Source of the DNA: Streptomyces longispororuber
Lineage (GTDB): Bacteria; Actinomycetota; Actinomycetes; Streptomycetales; Streptomycetaceae
Length of the DNA stretch: 46,234 bases
NCBI RefSeq assembly: GCF_024448165.1
Contig: NZ_JAMOLN010000056.1
Span: 1 to 46,234 of the forward strand
Direction of reading: 5' to 3'
In this document: piece by piece, positions 7,893-15,838 of the stretch
Layout: each line of letters starts with the position of its first letter
Position numbering within the stretch: the first letter of the stretch is position 1
Position numbers and translations under genes: made by a program
Notes under the pieces: generated by a model
What the model saw: only the letters and a program-made list of their open reading frames with translations
What the model was told of the DNA's origin: nothing
Database searches by the model: none

Positions 7893-9140
7893 GTGAACGT
7901 GTCGAGACGGGCGCTGCTCGCGGCGAGCGCAAGTGCGGGTGTCGCGGGTGGGCTCGGCGCCGGGGGCGCCGCCTCCGCCGCCGACGGAGGAAGACGCCTG
8001 CGGACCGGGTTCGAGCGGCTCGCGGCGGACGGTTACGCGCTGCTGGACGGCCAGAAGGTCGGCGTCGTCACCAACCCGACCGGCGTCACCCGCGACGTCC
8101 AGCACATCGTCGACGTGATGCACGTCGACGAACGCGTCGACCTGAAGGCGGTGTTCGGGCCCGAGCACGGCTTCCGCGGCACCGCGCAGGCCGGCGGATC
8201 GGAGGGCCGCTACGACGACCCGGCGACCGGACTCCCGGTCTACGACACGTACTTGAAGAGCGGCCAGGCGCTCGCCGACGTGTTCACCGCGTCCGGCGTC
8301 GACACGATCGTGTTCGACATCCAGGACGCGGGCGCCCGCTTCTACACGTACATCTGGACGCTGTACGACTGCATGGAGGCGGCGCAGCTCGCGGGCAAGA
8401 AGTTCGTCGTCCTCGACCGGCCGAACCCGGTGACGGGCCGCAACGCCTACGGGCCGGTCCTGCACAAGGAGTTCGCGACCTTCGTGGGCCGCCGGGAGAT
8501 CTCCCAGGCGCACGGCATGACCGTCACCGAGCTGGCCCGCCTCTTCAACGGCGAGTACCTGGCGCACCCGGTCGAGCTGGCCACCGTCACCATGACGGGC
8601 TGGAAGCGCCGCGACTTCTACGACGCGTCGGGCCTGCCGTGGGTGCCGCCGAGCCCCAACATGCCGACGCCCGACACGGCGCTGGTCTACTCGGGCACCT
8701 GCCTCTTCGAGGGCACGAACCTCTCCGAGGGGCGCGGCACGACCCGGCCCTTCGAACTCCTCGGCGCCGAGGGCGTCGACCGGAAGTGGGCCGCGGCGGC
8801 CAATGAACTCGCCCTGCCCGGCGTGCACTTCAGGGAGGCGTACTTCGCCCCCACGTTCTCCAAGTTCCAGGGCAAGACGATCGGCGGCGTCCAGATCCAC
8901 GTGGACGACCGCGACGCCTTCGACCCGGTCCGCACCGGCATCGGCCTCCTCGTGACGGCCAAGTCGGCCTGGAGCGGCTTCGCCTGGCGCACGGACAACT
9001 GGATCGACAAGCTCACCGGCTCCACCCAGGTCCGCACGATGATCGACGCGGGGGCCTCGACGGACGAGGTGGTGGCGGGCTGGCAGAGCGAGCTGGCCGC
9101 GTTCCGGGCCGTGCGCCGCCACTACCTGACGTACAAGTAG
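7893..9140 (+). CDS. Exported DUF1343 protein, NamZ-like exo-N-acetylmuramidase (GH171)
   Basis: Protein of 415 residues of the DUF1343 family, whose Bacillus member NamZ removes terminal N-acetylmuramic acid from peptidoglycan fragments. Family signatures seen: VGVVTNPTGVTRD, the GPEHGFRG segment with acidic E91 and H92, FDIQDAGARFYTYIWT, VLDRPNPV, and the C-terminal HVDDRDAFDPVRTG. GTG 7893 is chosen because cGGAGG lies 5 bases upstream. The N-terminus SRRALLAASASAGVAGG with twin arginines followed by an Ala-rich hydrophobic stretch and ASAADGG looks like a Tat signal peptide, so it acts outside the membrane in wall turnover. Neighbouring MHS transporter starts 89 bases on; no functional link is evident. 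Confidence 0.88.
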   Translation: MNVSRRALLAASASAGVAGGLGAGGAASAADGGRRLRTGFERLAADGYALLDGQKVGVVTNPTGVTRDVQHIVDVMHVDERVDLKAVFGPEHGFRGTAQAGGSEGRYDDPATGLPVYDTYLKSGQALADVFTASGVDTIVFDIQDAGARFYTYIWTLYDCMEAAQLAGKKFVVLDRPNPVTGRNAYGPVLHKEFATFVGRREISQAHGMTVTELARLFNGEYLAHPVELATVTMTGWKRRDFYDASGLPWVPPSPNMPTPDTALVYSGTCLFEGTNLSEGRGTTRPFELLGAEGVDRKWAAAANELALPGVHFREAYFAPTFSKFQGKTIGGVQIHVDDRDAFDPVRTGIGLLVTAKSAWSGFAWRTDNWIDKLTGSTQVRTMIDAGASTDEVVAGWQSELAAFRAVRRHYLTYK

Positions 9141-9207
9141 GCACAGTCGAGCACGTAGGCGCAGTCAAGGTCTCAGCACCCGAGACGGTGTGTCTCAGAC
9201 ATTGACT
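9138..9207 (+). promoter_or_regulatory. Repeat-rich promoter region of the MHS transporter
   Basis: Two 18-base tandem near-repeats start at 9138 and 9156 (TAGGCACAGTCGAG and TAGGCGCAGTCAAG; the first includes the preceding stop codon). They are followed by GTCTC (9170), GAGAC (9182) and GTCTC (9192), which can pair in two mutually exclusive ways, then TTGACT (9202-9207), a fair -35 box. AACAGT at 9226-9231 would be the -10, giving a start point near the in-frame GTG at 9239. Confidence 0.4.
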
Positions 9208-9229
9208 GCACCATGCACGGACCGCAACA

Positions 9230-10564
9230 GTGCACGACGTGCTGAAAGACGATTCCACCAGGGAAGACACCGCCTCGGCCGCCCCGGCGCAGACCTCCGA
9301 ACCGGAGAGCCTGCGCCGGGTCGCGGTAGCGAGCTTCATCGGCACGGCCATCGAGTTCTACGACTTCTACGTCTACGGAACGGCCGCCGCCCTCGTCCTC
9401 AACGACGCCTTCTTCCCGAACCTCTCCTCCCTCAACGCCACCCTCGCCTCCTTCTCGACGTACGCCGTCGCGTTCGCCGCCCGGCCCATCGGCTCGCTGG
9501 TCTTCGGTCACTTCGGCGACCGGATCGGCCGCAAGTCGGTCCTGGTGGCATCACTGCTCCTGATGGGCCTGTCGACGGCGTGCGTCGGACTGCTGCCCGG
9601 CTACGGCACGCTGGGCGTCTGGGCGCCCGTGCTGCTCGTCCTGCTGCGCTTCCTCCAGGGCGTCGGCCTCGGCGGCGAGTGGGGCGGCGCCGCGCTGCTC
9701 GCCGTCGAGCACGCGCCGCGCGGCAGACGCGGCATGTTCGCCGCCTTCCCCCAACTCGGCCCGTCCGTCGGCTTCTTCGCGGCGACCGGCATCTTCTGGC
9801 TGCTCTCCGAGTCCTTGTCGGACGACGCGTTCCAGTCGTGGGGCTGGCGCATCCCGTTCCTGCTGTCCTTCCTCCTCGTCGCGGTCGGCCTGTTCGTCCG
9901 GCTGAAGATCAGCGAGACCCCGGTCTTCGCGAAGGTGATGCGGGATCAGGAGGCCAGCAAGGCACCGGCGCTGGAGGTCTTCAAGCGCCACCCCAAGGAG
10001 ATCCTGCTCGGCGCGGGCGGCATGGTCGTCGCGTACGGGCTGTTCTACACGGCCACGACGTACTGCCTGGCGTACGGCACGAAGACGCTCGGCGTCCCGC
10101 GCAGCACGATGCTCGCGGTGTCCCTGGTGGCGTGTCTGTTCCTGGCCGCGGGGACCTGGCTGGCGGCGACCCGCTCGGACGCGGGCGGGCGCCGCAGGAT
10201 GGTGCTGATCGGGTCCGGGCTGGCCGTCGTGTGGGGGCTCGCCCTGTTCCCCCTGATGGACACCGAGCAGCCGGTGCTCATCGCGCTCGCGCTCGGCGGC
10301 GCCCTGTTCTGCATGGGCGTGGTCTACGGACCGATGGGCGCCTATCTGCCGGAACTGTTCGGGGTGCGGGTGCGCTACTCGGGGGCGTCCTTCGCCTACA
10401 ACCTGGGCGGGGTGCTCGGCGGTGCGGTGGCGCCACTGGTGGCGACCCGGCTGCAGAGCGCCTTCGGCTCGTCGTCGGTGGGCTGGTACGTGAGCGCGAT
10501 GGCGGTCGTGTCACTGCTGTGCGTACGGGCGCTGCCGGAGACGCGGGAGCGCGAACTCGGCTAG
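9230..10564 (+). CDS. MHS-family MFS transporter
   Basis: Proton symporter of the metabolite:H+ symporter branch of the major facilitator superfamily, 444 residues and about 12 membrane helices. Signatures: FIGTAIEFYDFYVYGTAAALV at the first helix, GHFGDRIGRKSVL between helices 2 and 3, FLQGVGLGGEWGGAAL, and SWGWRIPFLLSFLL. The family carries organic acids such as shikimate, alpha-ketoglutarate, citrate or betaine; the substrate is not evident. Start GTG 9230 is tentative: no Shine-Dalgarno sequence is seen and a leaderless start at GTG 9239, fitting TTGACT/AACAGT, is equally good. It stands alone between a GH171 gene and a hydrolase. Confidence 0.9.
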   Translation: MHDVLKDDSTREDTASAAPAQTSEPESLRRVAVASFIGTAIEFYDFYVYGTAAALVLNDAFFPNLSSLNATLASFSTYAVAFAARPIGSLVFGHFGDRIGRKSVLVASLLLMGLSTACVGLLPGYGTLGVWAPVLLVLLRFLQGVGLGGEWGGAALLAVEHAPRGRRGMFAAFPQLGPSVGFFAATGIFWLLSESLSDDAFQSWGWRIPFLLSFLLVAVGLFVRLKISETPVFAKVMRDQEASKAPALEVFKRHPKEILLGAGGMVVAYGLFYTATTYCLAYGTKTLGVPRSTMLAVSLVACLFLAAGTWLAATRSDAGGRRRMVLIGSGLAVVWGLALFPLMDTEQPVLIALALGGALFCMGVVYGPMGAYLPELFGVRVRYSGASFAYNLGGVLGGAVAPLVATRLQSAFGSSSVGWYVSAMAVVSLLCVRALPETRERELG

Positions 10565-10592
10565 TGCGCCGGTGAATTGGCGTCCATGGCGT

Positions 10593-10661
10593 ATGGCCAA
10601 CCCCCGCGCGGCGCAGGACGATGCGGCACACCGCACGGACGACTGCACGGGGGTTGGCCAT
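10593..10661 (+). repeat. 14-bp perfect inverted repeat covering the hydrolase ribosome-binding site
   Basis: ATGGCCAACCCCCG (10593-10606) is the exact reverse complement of CGGGGGTTGGCCAT (10648-10661). The 3' arm holds the G-rich ribosome-binding sequence and the first two bases of the ATG at 10660. If transcribed, the stem would hide the start; as DNA, it could be an operator with widely separated half sites. Confidence 0.7.
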
Positions 10662-11946
10662 GGCCGTACCGGAAGTTCACGTACGTCCCTACTGGGAGCT
10701 GACGTTCGACGCCGACGGGGATCCCGATCCGGCGCGGCGCGACCGGCTGCTGCGCGAGGTGCCCGAACGCGGGGTGCGCGACCTCGTCGTGTTCGCGCAC
10801 GGCTGGAACAACGACCGGTCGATCGCGACCCGCCTCTACGACCGCTTCTTCGCACCGTTCCCGGCACTCGCGCCCGGCGCGCACCTGGGGTACGTGGGCG
10901 TGCTGTGGCCGTCGATGCGGTTCACGGACGAGCCGATCCCCGACTTCGACCCGTCGGCCGCGCCCGCCGCGACGGCGCCGCGCGCGACGCTGGACAAGGG
11001 GACGCGGCAGGCGCTGCACGAGGTGTTCGCCGGCCAGGACTCGGTCGTGGACCGGCTGGCGGGCCTGCTCGACGAACGGCCCGACAGGCAGGGCGTGTTC
11101 GACGAGTTCGGCGGCCTCGTGGCGCAGCTGGTGGGCACCCCGGCCGTCGCCCCCGAGGCCGACGCCGACACCGACGCCGACGATGCGGACGAGCGGCACG
11201 CCGCGCCCGCGATGTTCCGCAAGGACACCCGCGGGGTCTGCCTGGAGTTCGCGGCGGCCCTGGAGGAGGCGGCCCAGGGAGTGGCCTCCTTCCATTGGCC
11301 CGGTGGCGTGGCCAAGGCGTGGCAGGGCGCGCACGAACTGCTGCGCCAGGCAACGTACTTCGCGATGAAGAAGCGCGCCGGGAAGGTCGGCAAGGAGGGG
11401 CTCGGTCCGGCGCTCGGCCGGCTCGCGCACGACGCGCCGGACGTGCGCGTGCACCTGGTGGGCCACAGCTTCGGGGCGCGGCTCGTGTCGTTCGCGCTCG
11501 CCGGACTGCCGGCGCAGGCGCGGAACGTGAAGTCGGTGACGCTGCTCCAAGGCGCGTTCTCGCACTACGCGTTCGCCCCCCAGGGCACCCTCAGGGGTCA
11601 ACAGGCGCGGATCGACGGCCCGTTGGTGTCCTGCTACTCGCACTTCGACACGGCGCTGAGCGTGATGTACCCGCTCGCGTCCCGGCTCGCGGGCGAGGAC
11701 CGCGACATCGCGGGCCTCGGCATGCGCTGGGGTGCGATGGGCTTCGACGGGATCCAGTCCGTCACCGGCGCCGTCCGCCCGTCGCTGGCCGAGGTGCTGC
11801 GCACCGGGGTCCCGGCGTCCGGGTGTGTCAGCGTCGACTCGGCGCAGGTCGTCCGGCACGGGCCGCCGCCCGCGGGGGCCCACAGCGACATCTGCCACGA
11901 GGAGCTGGCCCGCGTCGTCCTCGGCGCCGGGCGGGTGCCCCACTAG
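10660..11946 (+). CDS. Alpha/beta-hydrolase-fold protein
   Basis: Protein of 428 residues with an early strand LVVFAHGWNND and a nucleophile elbow VHLVGHSFGARLVS (serine S270), both typical of alpha/beta hydrolases; no signal peptide or membrane segment, so cytoplasmic. A long insert between them (about residues 100-240) includes an Asp-rich loop ADADTDADDADE and a helical region. ATG 10660 is chosen because the frame before it has no signal and the G-run at 10649-10653 precedes it; the in-frame ATG at 10621 is the alternative. Some Streptomyces homologues carry a 'serine-threonine protein kinase' name, which nothing in this sequence supports. Substrate unknown. Confidence 0.75.
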   Translation: MAVPEVHVRPYWELTFDADGDPDPARRDRLLREVPERGVRDLVVFAHGWNNDRSIATRLYDRFFAPFPALAPGAHLGYVGVLWPSMRFTDEPIPDFDPSAAPAATAPRATLDKGTRQALHEVFAGQDSVVDRLAGLLDERPDRQGVFDEFGGLVAQLVGTPAVAPEADADTDADDADERHAAPAMFRKDTRGVCLEFAAALEEAAQGVASFHWPGGVAKAWQGAHELLRQATYFAMKKRAGKVGKEGLGPALGRLAHDAPDVRVHLVGHSFGARLVSFALAGLPAQARNVKSVTLLQGAFSHYAFAPQGTLRGQQARIDGPLVSCYSHFDTALSVMYPLASRLAGEDRDIAGLGMRWGAMGFDGIQSVTGAVRPSLAEVLRTGVPASGCVSVDSAQVVRHGPPPAGAHSDICHEELARVVLGAGRVPH

Positions 11947-12001
11947 CGCCGGCCGGCCGGACGGCACGGAACGCGGTCGTCGCCGCGTCGAGCCGCGCAA
12001 G

Positions 12002-12044
12002 CCCGCGGCCGCGCCCGCAACGTCGGTGCGGGCGCGACCGCGGG
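12002..12044. terminator. Bidirectional hairpin terminator
   Basis: An 18-base arm (12002-12019, CCCGCGGCCGCGCCCGCA) pairs with 12027-12044 with a single mismatch and a 7-base loop. It lies between the convergent hydrolase (stop 11946) and acylase (stop 12052) genes. Confidence 0.8.
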
Positions 12045-12051
12045 TACGGGA

Positions 12052-14904
12052 CTACCGGTGGGCCGGGAACTCCACGACCTGCTGGTAGGTGGGGCGGTTC
12101 TGCCACTGCATGGTGCGGTGGGTGATGCCGCCCAGGGCGCGGTGGTTGATGGTGTCCGCGCACCACTGGTCACCGGCCTTGCAGAGGTCGTCGCCGGGAT
12201 AGACCTCCGTGGCGGGCTCGGCGGCGGCCGTGGCGAGCGACGCGAGGAGGGCGTCGCGGCAGGCCGAGAGGTCGCCCCCGCCGCAGTACTGCGCGCCCAG
12301 CTTCCCCTGCACCGGCTGTCCGAGGACGGAGCGGAGGTCCTTGTCGGCGTATCCCCACCAGCCGTACTGGAACGCGGAGCCCGCGTGCGATCCGGTGGGC
12401 CCGTGTCCGGCGGACGGTGCCTCGTCGATGCTCAGTTCACCGGTGAGGGCCTGGTAGAGGTCGTCGCCGAGCCCGGGCTTGAACTCGGCCTCGACGAGCC
12501 GCGGCCACCACGCGTCCATGATGCGCACGGCGTCGGGGTGGGCGTAGGTCTTCGACCCGGCCGACGTCTGGTTGCGCTGGGCGCCCGCCTTGCGCCAGGC
12601 CTCCAACTGCTGGACAGCCTTGGCCAGTTGCGGGTCGTCGACCGGCTTGCTGCGGATGACCTTGAGGATCTCGGGGAGCACCTGCTCGCCGCGCAGGTCG
12701 GTCACCGCGGCCTCTTCCATGGCCTGGGTGAGCGAGGCCCGGGTGACGCCGCCCTCCTCGGTCAGCTTCTTCACGCGGCCGTCGAGGAGGTTCCCGCGGT
12801 GGACCGCGCCGAGGCTGAAGTTGGCCGCGGTGAAGTCCTTGGCCTGCTTGTTGTTCCAGGAGATGTAGTAGTCCTGGTCGACGGAGTGCGGATGCTGGGC
12901 CGGTGGCGTGTACGCCGCCGTGTTCTCGGCCGGGTCGAAGTCCTGCCACTCGTAGGCCTGTTCGGCCCGCACCGGCAGCGACATGTCGACGTCGTCCGCG
13001 CGCACCGGGTTGTCGCCGCTGTTGTAGTAGGCAATGCTCCGCGAGTCGGCGTAGAACCAGTTGAAGGCGTAGCTGATGTGCTGCGCGGCCTTCTGGAACG
13101 ACGCGGCGTCCGTCACGTAGGACGGGTCGTTCAGCATCTGGAAGCCGATGATCGAGTCGGCCTCGTGGCGGTACGTGGAGCGCAGCGAGGTGTACGCGAC
13201 GGGTTTGCCGTCGACGGTGGCGCGGTGCGAGACGATGCCGTACTTCGTGCGGAAGACCTGCATCCGGTAGGAGCCGGCGGCCGTCGAGTCGGCGACGGTC
13301 GGCTTCCAGGCGTTCTTCTTCTCCAGCTTCTCCATCGGGGTGCAGGTGCCGCGGTACAGGTACGACGTGGACTGCTTGGTGGGCGCCGAACCGTCGGGCT
13401 CGCACAGCGGTACCGCGTAGGTGTCCGTGATGTCCTGGCCCGCGGAGGTCGCCGACCAGGCGTAGTCCTGGCCGCGGCCGAGCTGGATGTACATGCCGAC
13501 GCCCGCGAAGGAGACGCCGCGCGCGCTGATACCGGGGCCCTGCAGCTCCTGCATCATCAGCAGCTGGGGCGCGAAGTAGCCGGTCTGGGGGCCGAACACG
13601 GCGACCGGGTTGCCGGAGGCGGTGTGCTTGCCGGAGACGAGCAGCGCGTTCGACATGCCCTTCTTGGAGGCCGAGTCCGTGAACAGGTCGGCGGGCAGCA
13701 CCCCGTCGTCGTACATGCCCTGGAGCGGTTTCAGCCTCTTCGGCGCCTTCACCGGGTCCTTGGCCACGGACGTCGTGGACTCCGTGGCGGCCGAGCCCGT
13801 GCGGTCGTACACCAGGGGTTCGCGGTCGACGGAGCCCTGGTCGGGCAGGGCCTGGCCGCGCGCCTTCGCAGGCTTCGTGCCGTACGGGAAGCTGGTGCCG
13901 TCGTGGATGGTGGTGACGGCCTCGGGGTCGTTGCGCCCGCGGAACGACTCCCAGACCTCGGTGCCCTTCTCGACGCCGTACTTCTGCTGGGCCGCGAGGA
14001 GCGAGAGGGCCGCGTCGACCTCTCCCCCGCCGCCGTTGCCGAAGAGGCCGCCGACCACGGAGGCCAGCGCGATCATGTCGGTCACCTTGAACGGCTGGAT
14101 CTCGCCGATGTTCGTGATCGCGTCGATCTTGCCGGTGAGGACGTACTCGCCCGGGAAGTAGCGGCCGTTCTTGGACTTCACGCGGTAGGCGTTGAGGCCG
14201 TCTATGTAGGCCTGCGCGTCGGCCATGGCCTGCTCGCCGCGGGCGCCGCCGCTCTTCTTGATGAAGTCGACCTGCTTCTCCAGGTCCTCCTCGGTGTACG
14301 GGGCCTGCGGCCAGAACTCCTGCTCCAGGCCTTGGTTGGCGAGGGCGCCGCCCGCGAAGGACGTCAGCTCGCCGCGGCCGATGTGGCGGAACAGGTCGAT
14401 CAGCCAGAGGCGGTCCTGACCTGCGGCGTAGCCGGCGCCGAACTCGGTTCCGTAGCGCGTGGAACCTTTGACGTGGGGTACGCCGTTCTTCTTGTCACGG
14501 GTGATCGTCACATCGTCGCGGGGGCGGGTGACGGATCCGACCTGGTCGTCCGGGACGCCGAAGGAGGAGTCGTTGAAGAAATTCGTGAGGGTGTCGTCCG
14601 TGAGTGAGGGATACCCGGACGACAGCGCGTCATAGGGACCGATCTGATCGTCGGCGTGTGCGGGCTGGGTTCCGAACAGCTTGTTGCCGAGGATCTCGGC
14701 GAGCGTGGCGCTGCCGTTCGCACCGGGCGGCAGGATGTCCGCGCACTGACCTTCGCAGTAGTCGGTGGCCGGTACGGGTTCGTCGGCGGCGGCAGCCGTC
14801 GACAACGGGGAGAGCAGTCCCGCGGTGAGCACGAGGGCCGCGGCGGCCGTACCTCTCCTGAAAAGGCTTCTGTGCAGGGTGGTTCGTGGGATGCGTCGTC
14901 GCAT
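12052..14904 (-). CDS. Exported penicillin-acylase family Ntn-hydrolase (peptidase S45)
   Basis: Large amidohydrolase precursor of 950 residues. A signal peptide is clear (RRRIPRTTLHRSLFRRG, then TAAAALVLTAGLLSPLSTAAAA, cut near residue 40). The family is made as a proenzyme that cuts itself to expose an N-terminal serine; SNALLVSGKHTASGNPVAVFGPQ fits that site with the nucleophile at S418, so the alpha part would be about residues 41-417 and beta 418-950. VTITRDKKNGVPHVKG and FGAGYAAGQDRLWLIDLFRHIGRGEL are typical of the alpha chain. ATG 14904 has GGGAGGA 7 bases upstream. The family cleaves penicillins, acyl-homoserine lactones, aculeacin and similar acyl amides; nothing around it indicates beta-lactam production. 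The paired Cys near both ends (CEGQC; CGGGDLSAC; CKAGDQWC) suit an extracellular fold. Confidence 0.9.
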   Translation of the reverse strand: MRRRIPRTTLHRSLFRRGTAAAALVLTAGLLSPLSTAAAADEPVPATDYCEGQCADILPPGANGSATLAEILGNKLFGTQPAHADDQIGPYDALSSGYPSLTDDTLTNFFNDSSFGVPDDQVGSVTRPRDDVTITRDKKNGVPHVKGSTRYGTEFGAGYAAGQDRLWLIDLFRHIGRGELTSFAGGALANQGLEQEFWPQAPYTEEDLEKQVDFIKKSGGARGEQAMADAQAYIDGLNAYRVKSKNGRYFPGEYVLTGKIDAITNIGEIQPFKVTDMIALASVVGGLFGNGGGGEVDAALSLLAAQQKYGVEKGTEVWESFRGRNDPEAVTTIHDGTSFPYGTKPAKARGQALPDQGSVDREPLVYDRTGSAATESTTSVAKDPVKAPKRLKPLQGMYDDGVLPADLFTDSASKKGMSNALLVSGKHTASGNPVAVFGPQTGYFAPQLLMMQELQGPGISARGVSFAGVGMYIQLGRGQDYAWSATSAGQDITDTYAVPLCEPDGSAPTKQSTSYLYRGTCTPMEKLEKKNAWKPTVADSTAAGSYRMQVFRTKYGIVSHRATVDGKPVAYTSLRSTYRHEADSIIGFQMLNDPSYVTDAASFQKAAQHISYAFNWFYADSRSIAYYNSGDNPVRADDVDMSLPVRAEQAYEWQDFDPAENTAAYTPPAQHPHSVDQDYYISWNNKQAKDFTAANFSLGAVHRGNLLDGRVKKLTEEGGVTRASLTQAMEEAAVTDLRGEQVLPEILKVIRSKPVDDPQLAKAVQQLEAWRKAGAQRNQTSAGSKTYAHPDAVRIMDAWWPRLVEAEFKPGLGDDLYQALTGELSIDEAPSAGHGPTGSHAGSAFQYGWWGYADKDLRSVLGQPVQGKLGAQYCGGGDLSACRDALLASLATAAAEPATEVYPGDDLCKAGDQWCADTINHRALGGITHRTMQWQNRPTYQQVVEFPAHR

Positions 14905-15171
14905 GCCTGGTCCTCCCGACGATGGTGAGCCGGAGGTTACCGGCGGTTAGCCAACGACAGAAGATGAACATGCGTCACGTTTTCAGGATCACCACAGGGA
15001 TCACTCAGCGGCTCCCCGGCCTCAGAACGTGCCGGTGATGGCCCCCATCGGAAATCGGATGGGACCGACCGGCCCTCGGAGGGATCCGAATCGCGTGTCG
15101 ATACGTCTACTCGGCAACGTCGCTTCATGGCTGCGGCGACGCCGACGTACGTGTGACGGAGGTGCAGGGCG
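14905..15171. other. Divergent intergenic region, acylase / zinc-ribbon gene
   Basis: 267 bases between two divergent starts. On the minus strand GTTCATCTTCT (14969-14959) resembles one 11-base unit of a Streptomyces PhoP box, but the adjoining unit GTCGTTGGCTA is a weak match. CCCATC and GATGGG (about 15045-15062) form a small inverted repeat. GGAGG just before 15172 serves the plus-strand gene. No ORF with a ribosome-binding site was seen in it. Confidence 0.35.
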
Positions 15172-15774
15172 ATGGCCGGATTCCGGAGTCTGGCAAGACA
15201 GGTGCGCGATCCGCGCAACGATCTGGCACTGCGACGGTACTCACTGCGCAAGTGCCTCGAAAGGTTTGCCCCCTACGGCCACCGGGCGACCTGGGACCAT
15301 CTGTGCTCCCGGGCCGGCTTCGGTCCCGAGGACCGCTCCCCCGACCCGGCCAGGCTGGTCGCGGCGCTGGAGGAGCTGGAGGAGGCGCGGGCCGTCTGGC
15401 TCGCGTACGAAGTCGCCTTCGCGGAGCGCAGGCGCAAGGAGAAGCACGACGGGCTACGCCGCCCCGGCAGCGTGGACGACTGGCACCGGCTGACCTGGGG
15501 CGGCTTCGGGGTCGCCTGGTGCGACGACCCGTCGGTGCACCCCACCGAACCGCTGGCCGAAGTACTGCGTCGGCTGATCGCCGCGCTGGAGCGCGAGCCG
15601 GGCCACGGCTGCCCGGTGTGCGCGGGCAGTGGGCTCGTCTGGAACCACGACCTGGCGCACGAACCGTCGTCGGGCCCCGTCTGCACCCGCTGCGGCATCG
15701 TCGTGCCGCGGCCCGTTCTCACACCCGCGGCCCTGGCGGAGGCCAGGCGCGCGCGGCTGTTGGTCTCGGCGTAG
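15172..15774 (+). CDS. Conserved-looking hypothetical protein with a C-terminal zinc ribbon
   Basis: Protein of 200 residues, function not recognised. The C-terminal part has two CxxC pairs, C147/C150 in CPVCAGSG and C171/C174 in CTRCGIVV, which look like a treble-clef or DnaJ-like zinc ribbon; the first pair with GSG resembles DnaJ CxxCxGxG repeats. The N-terminal two thirds are helical and charged (AALEELEEARAVW, AFAERRRKEKHDG). No membrane segment or signal. ATG 15172 is preceded by GGAGGTGCAGGGCG, a clear ribosome-binding site. A hairpin at 15781-15814 ends the transcript. It may bind nucleic acid or a protein partner; this is a guess from the ribbon. Confidence 0.65.
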   Translation: MAGFRSLARQVRDPRNDLALRRYSLRKCLERFAPYGHRATWDHLCSRAGFGPEDRSPDPARLVAALEELEEARAVWLAYEVAFAERRRKEKHDGLRRPGSVDDWHRLTWGGFGVAWCDDPSVHPTEPLAEVLRRLIAALEREPGHGCPVCAGSGLVWNHDLAHEPSSGPVCTRCGIVVPRPVLTPAALAEARRARLLVSA

Positions 15775-15780
15775 CGCGAC

Positions 15781-15814
15781 GGGGGTGCGGACCGGTGACC
15801 ACCGGCGCACCCCC
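15781..15814. terminator. Hairpin terminator between convergent genes
   Basis: GGGGGTGCG (15781-15789) pairs with CGCACCCCC (15806-15814), with an inner CCGGT/ACCGG stem. It lies 6 bases after the zinc-ribbon gene stop and 24 bases before the stop of the convergent Imm49-like gene. Confidence 0.75.
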
Positions 15815-15838
15815 GGATTCACCAGGACCCGGCCCGCT

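Noticed and set aside
12052..14904. Penicillin-acylase-like protein taken as a sign of a beta-lactam gene cluster.
   Set aside because: No beta-lactam synthesis or resistance gene is nearby; the family acts on many acyl amides.
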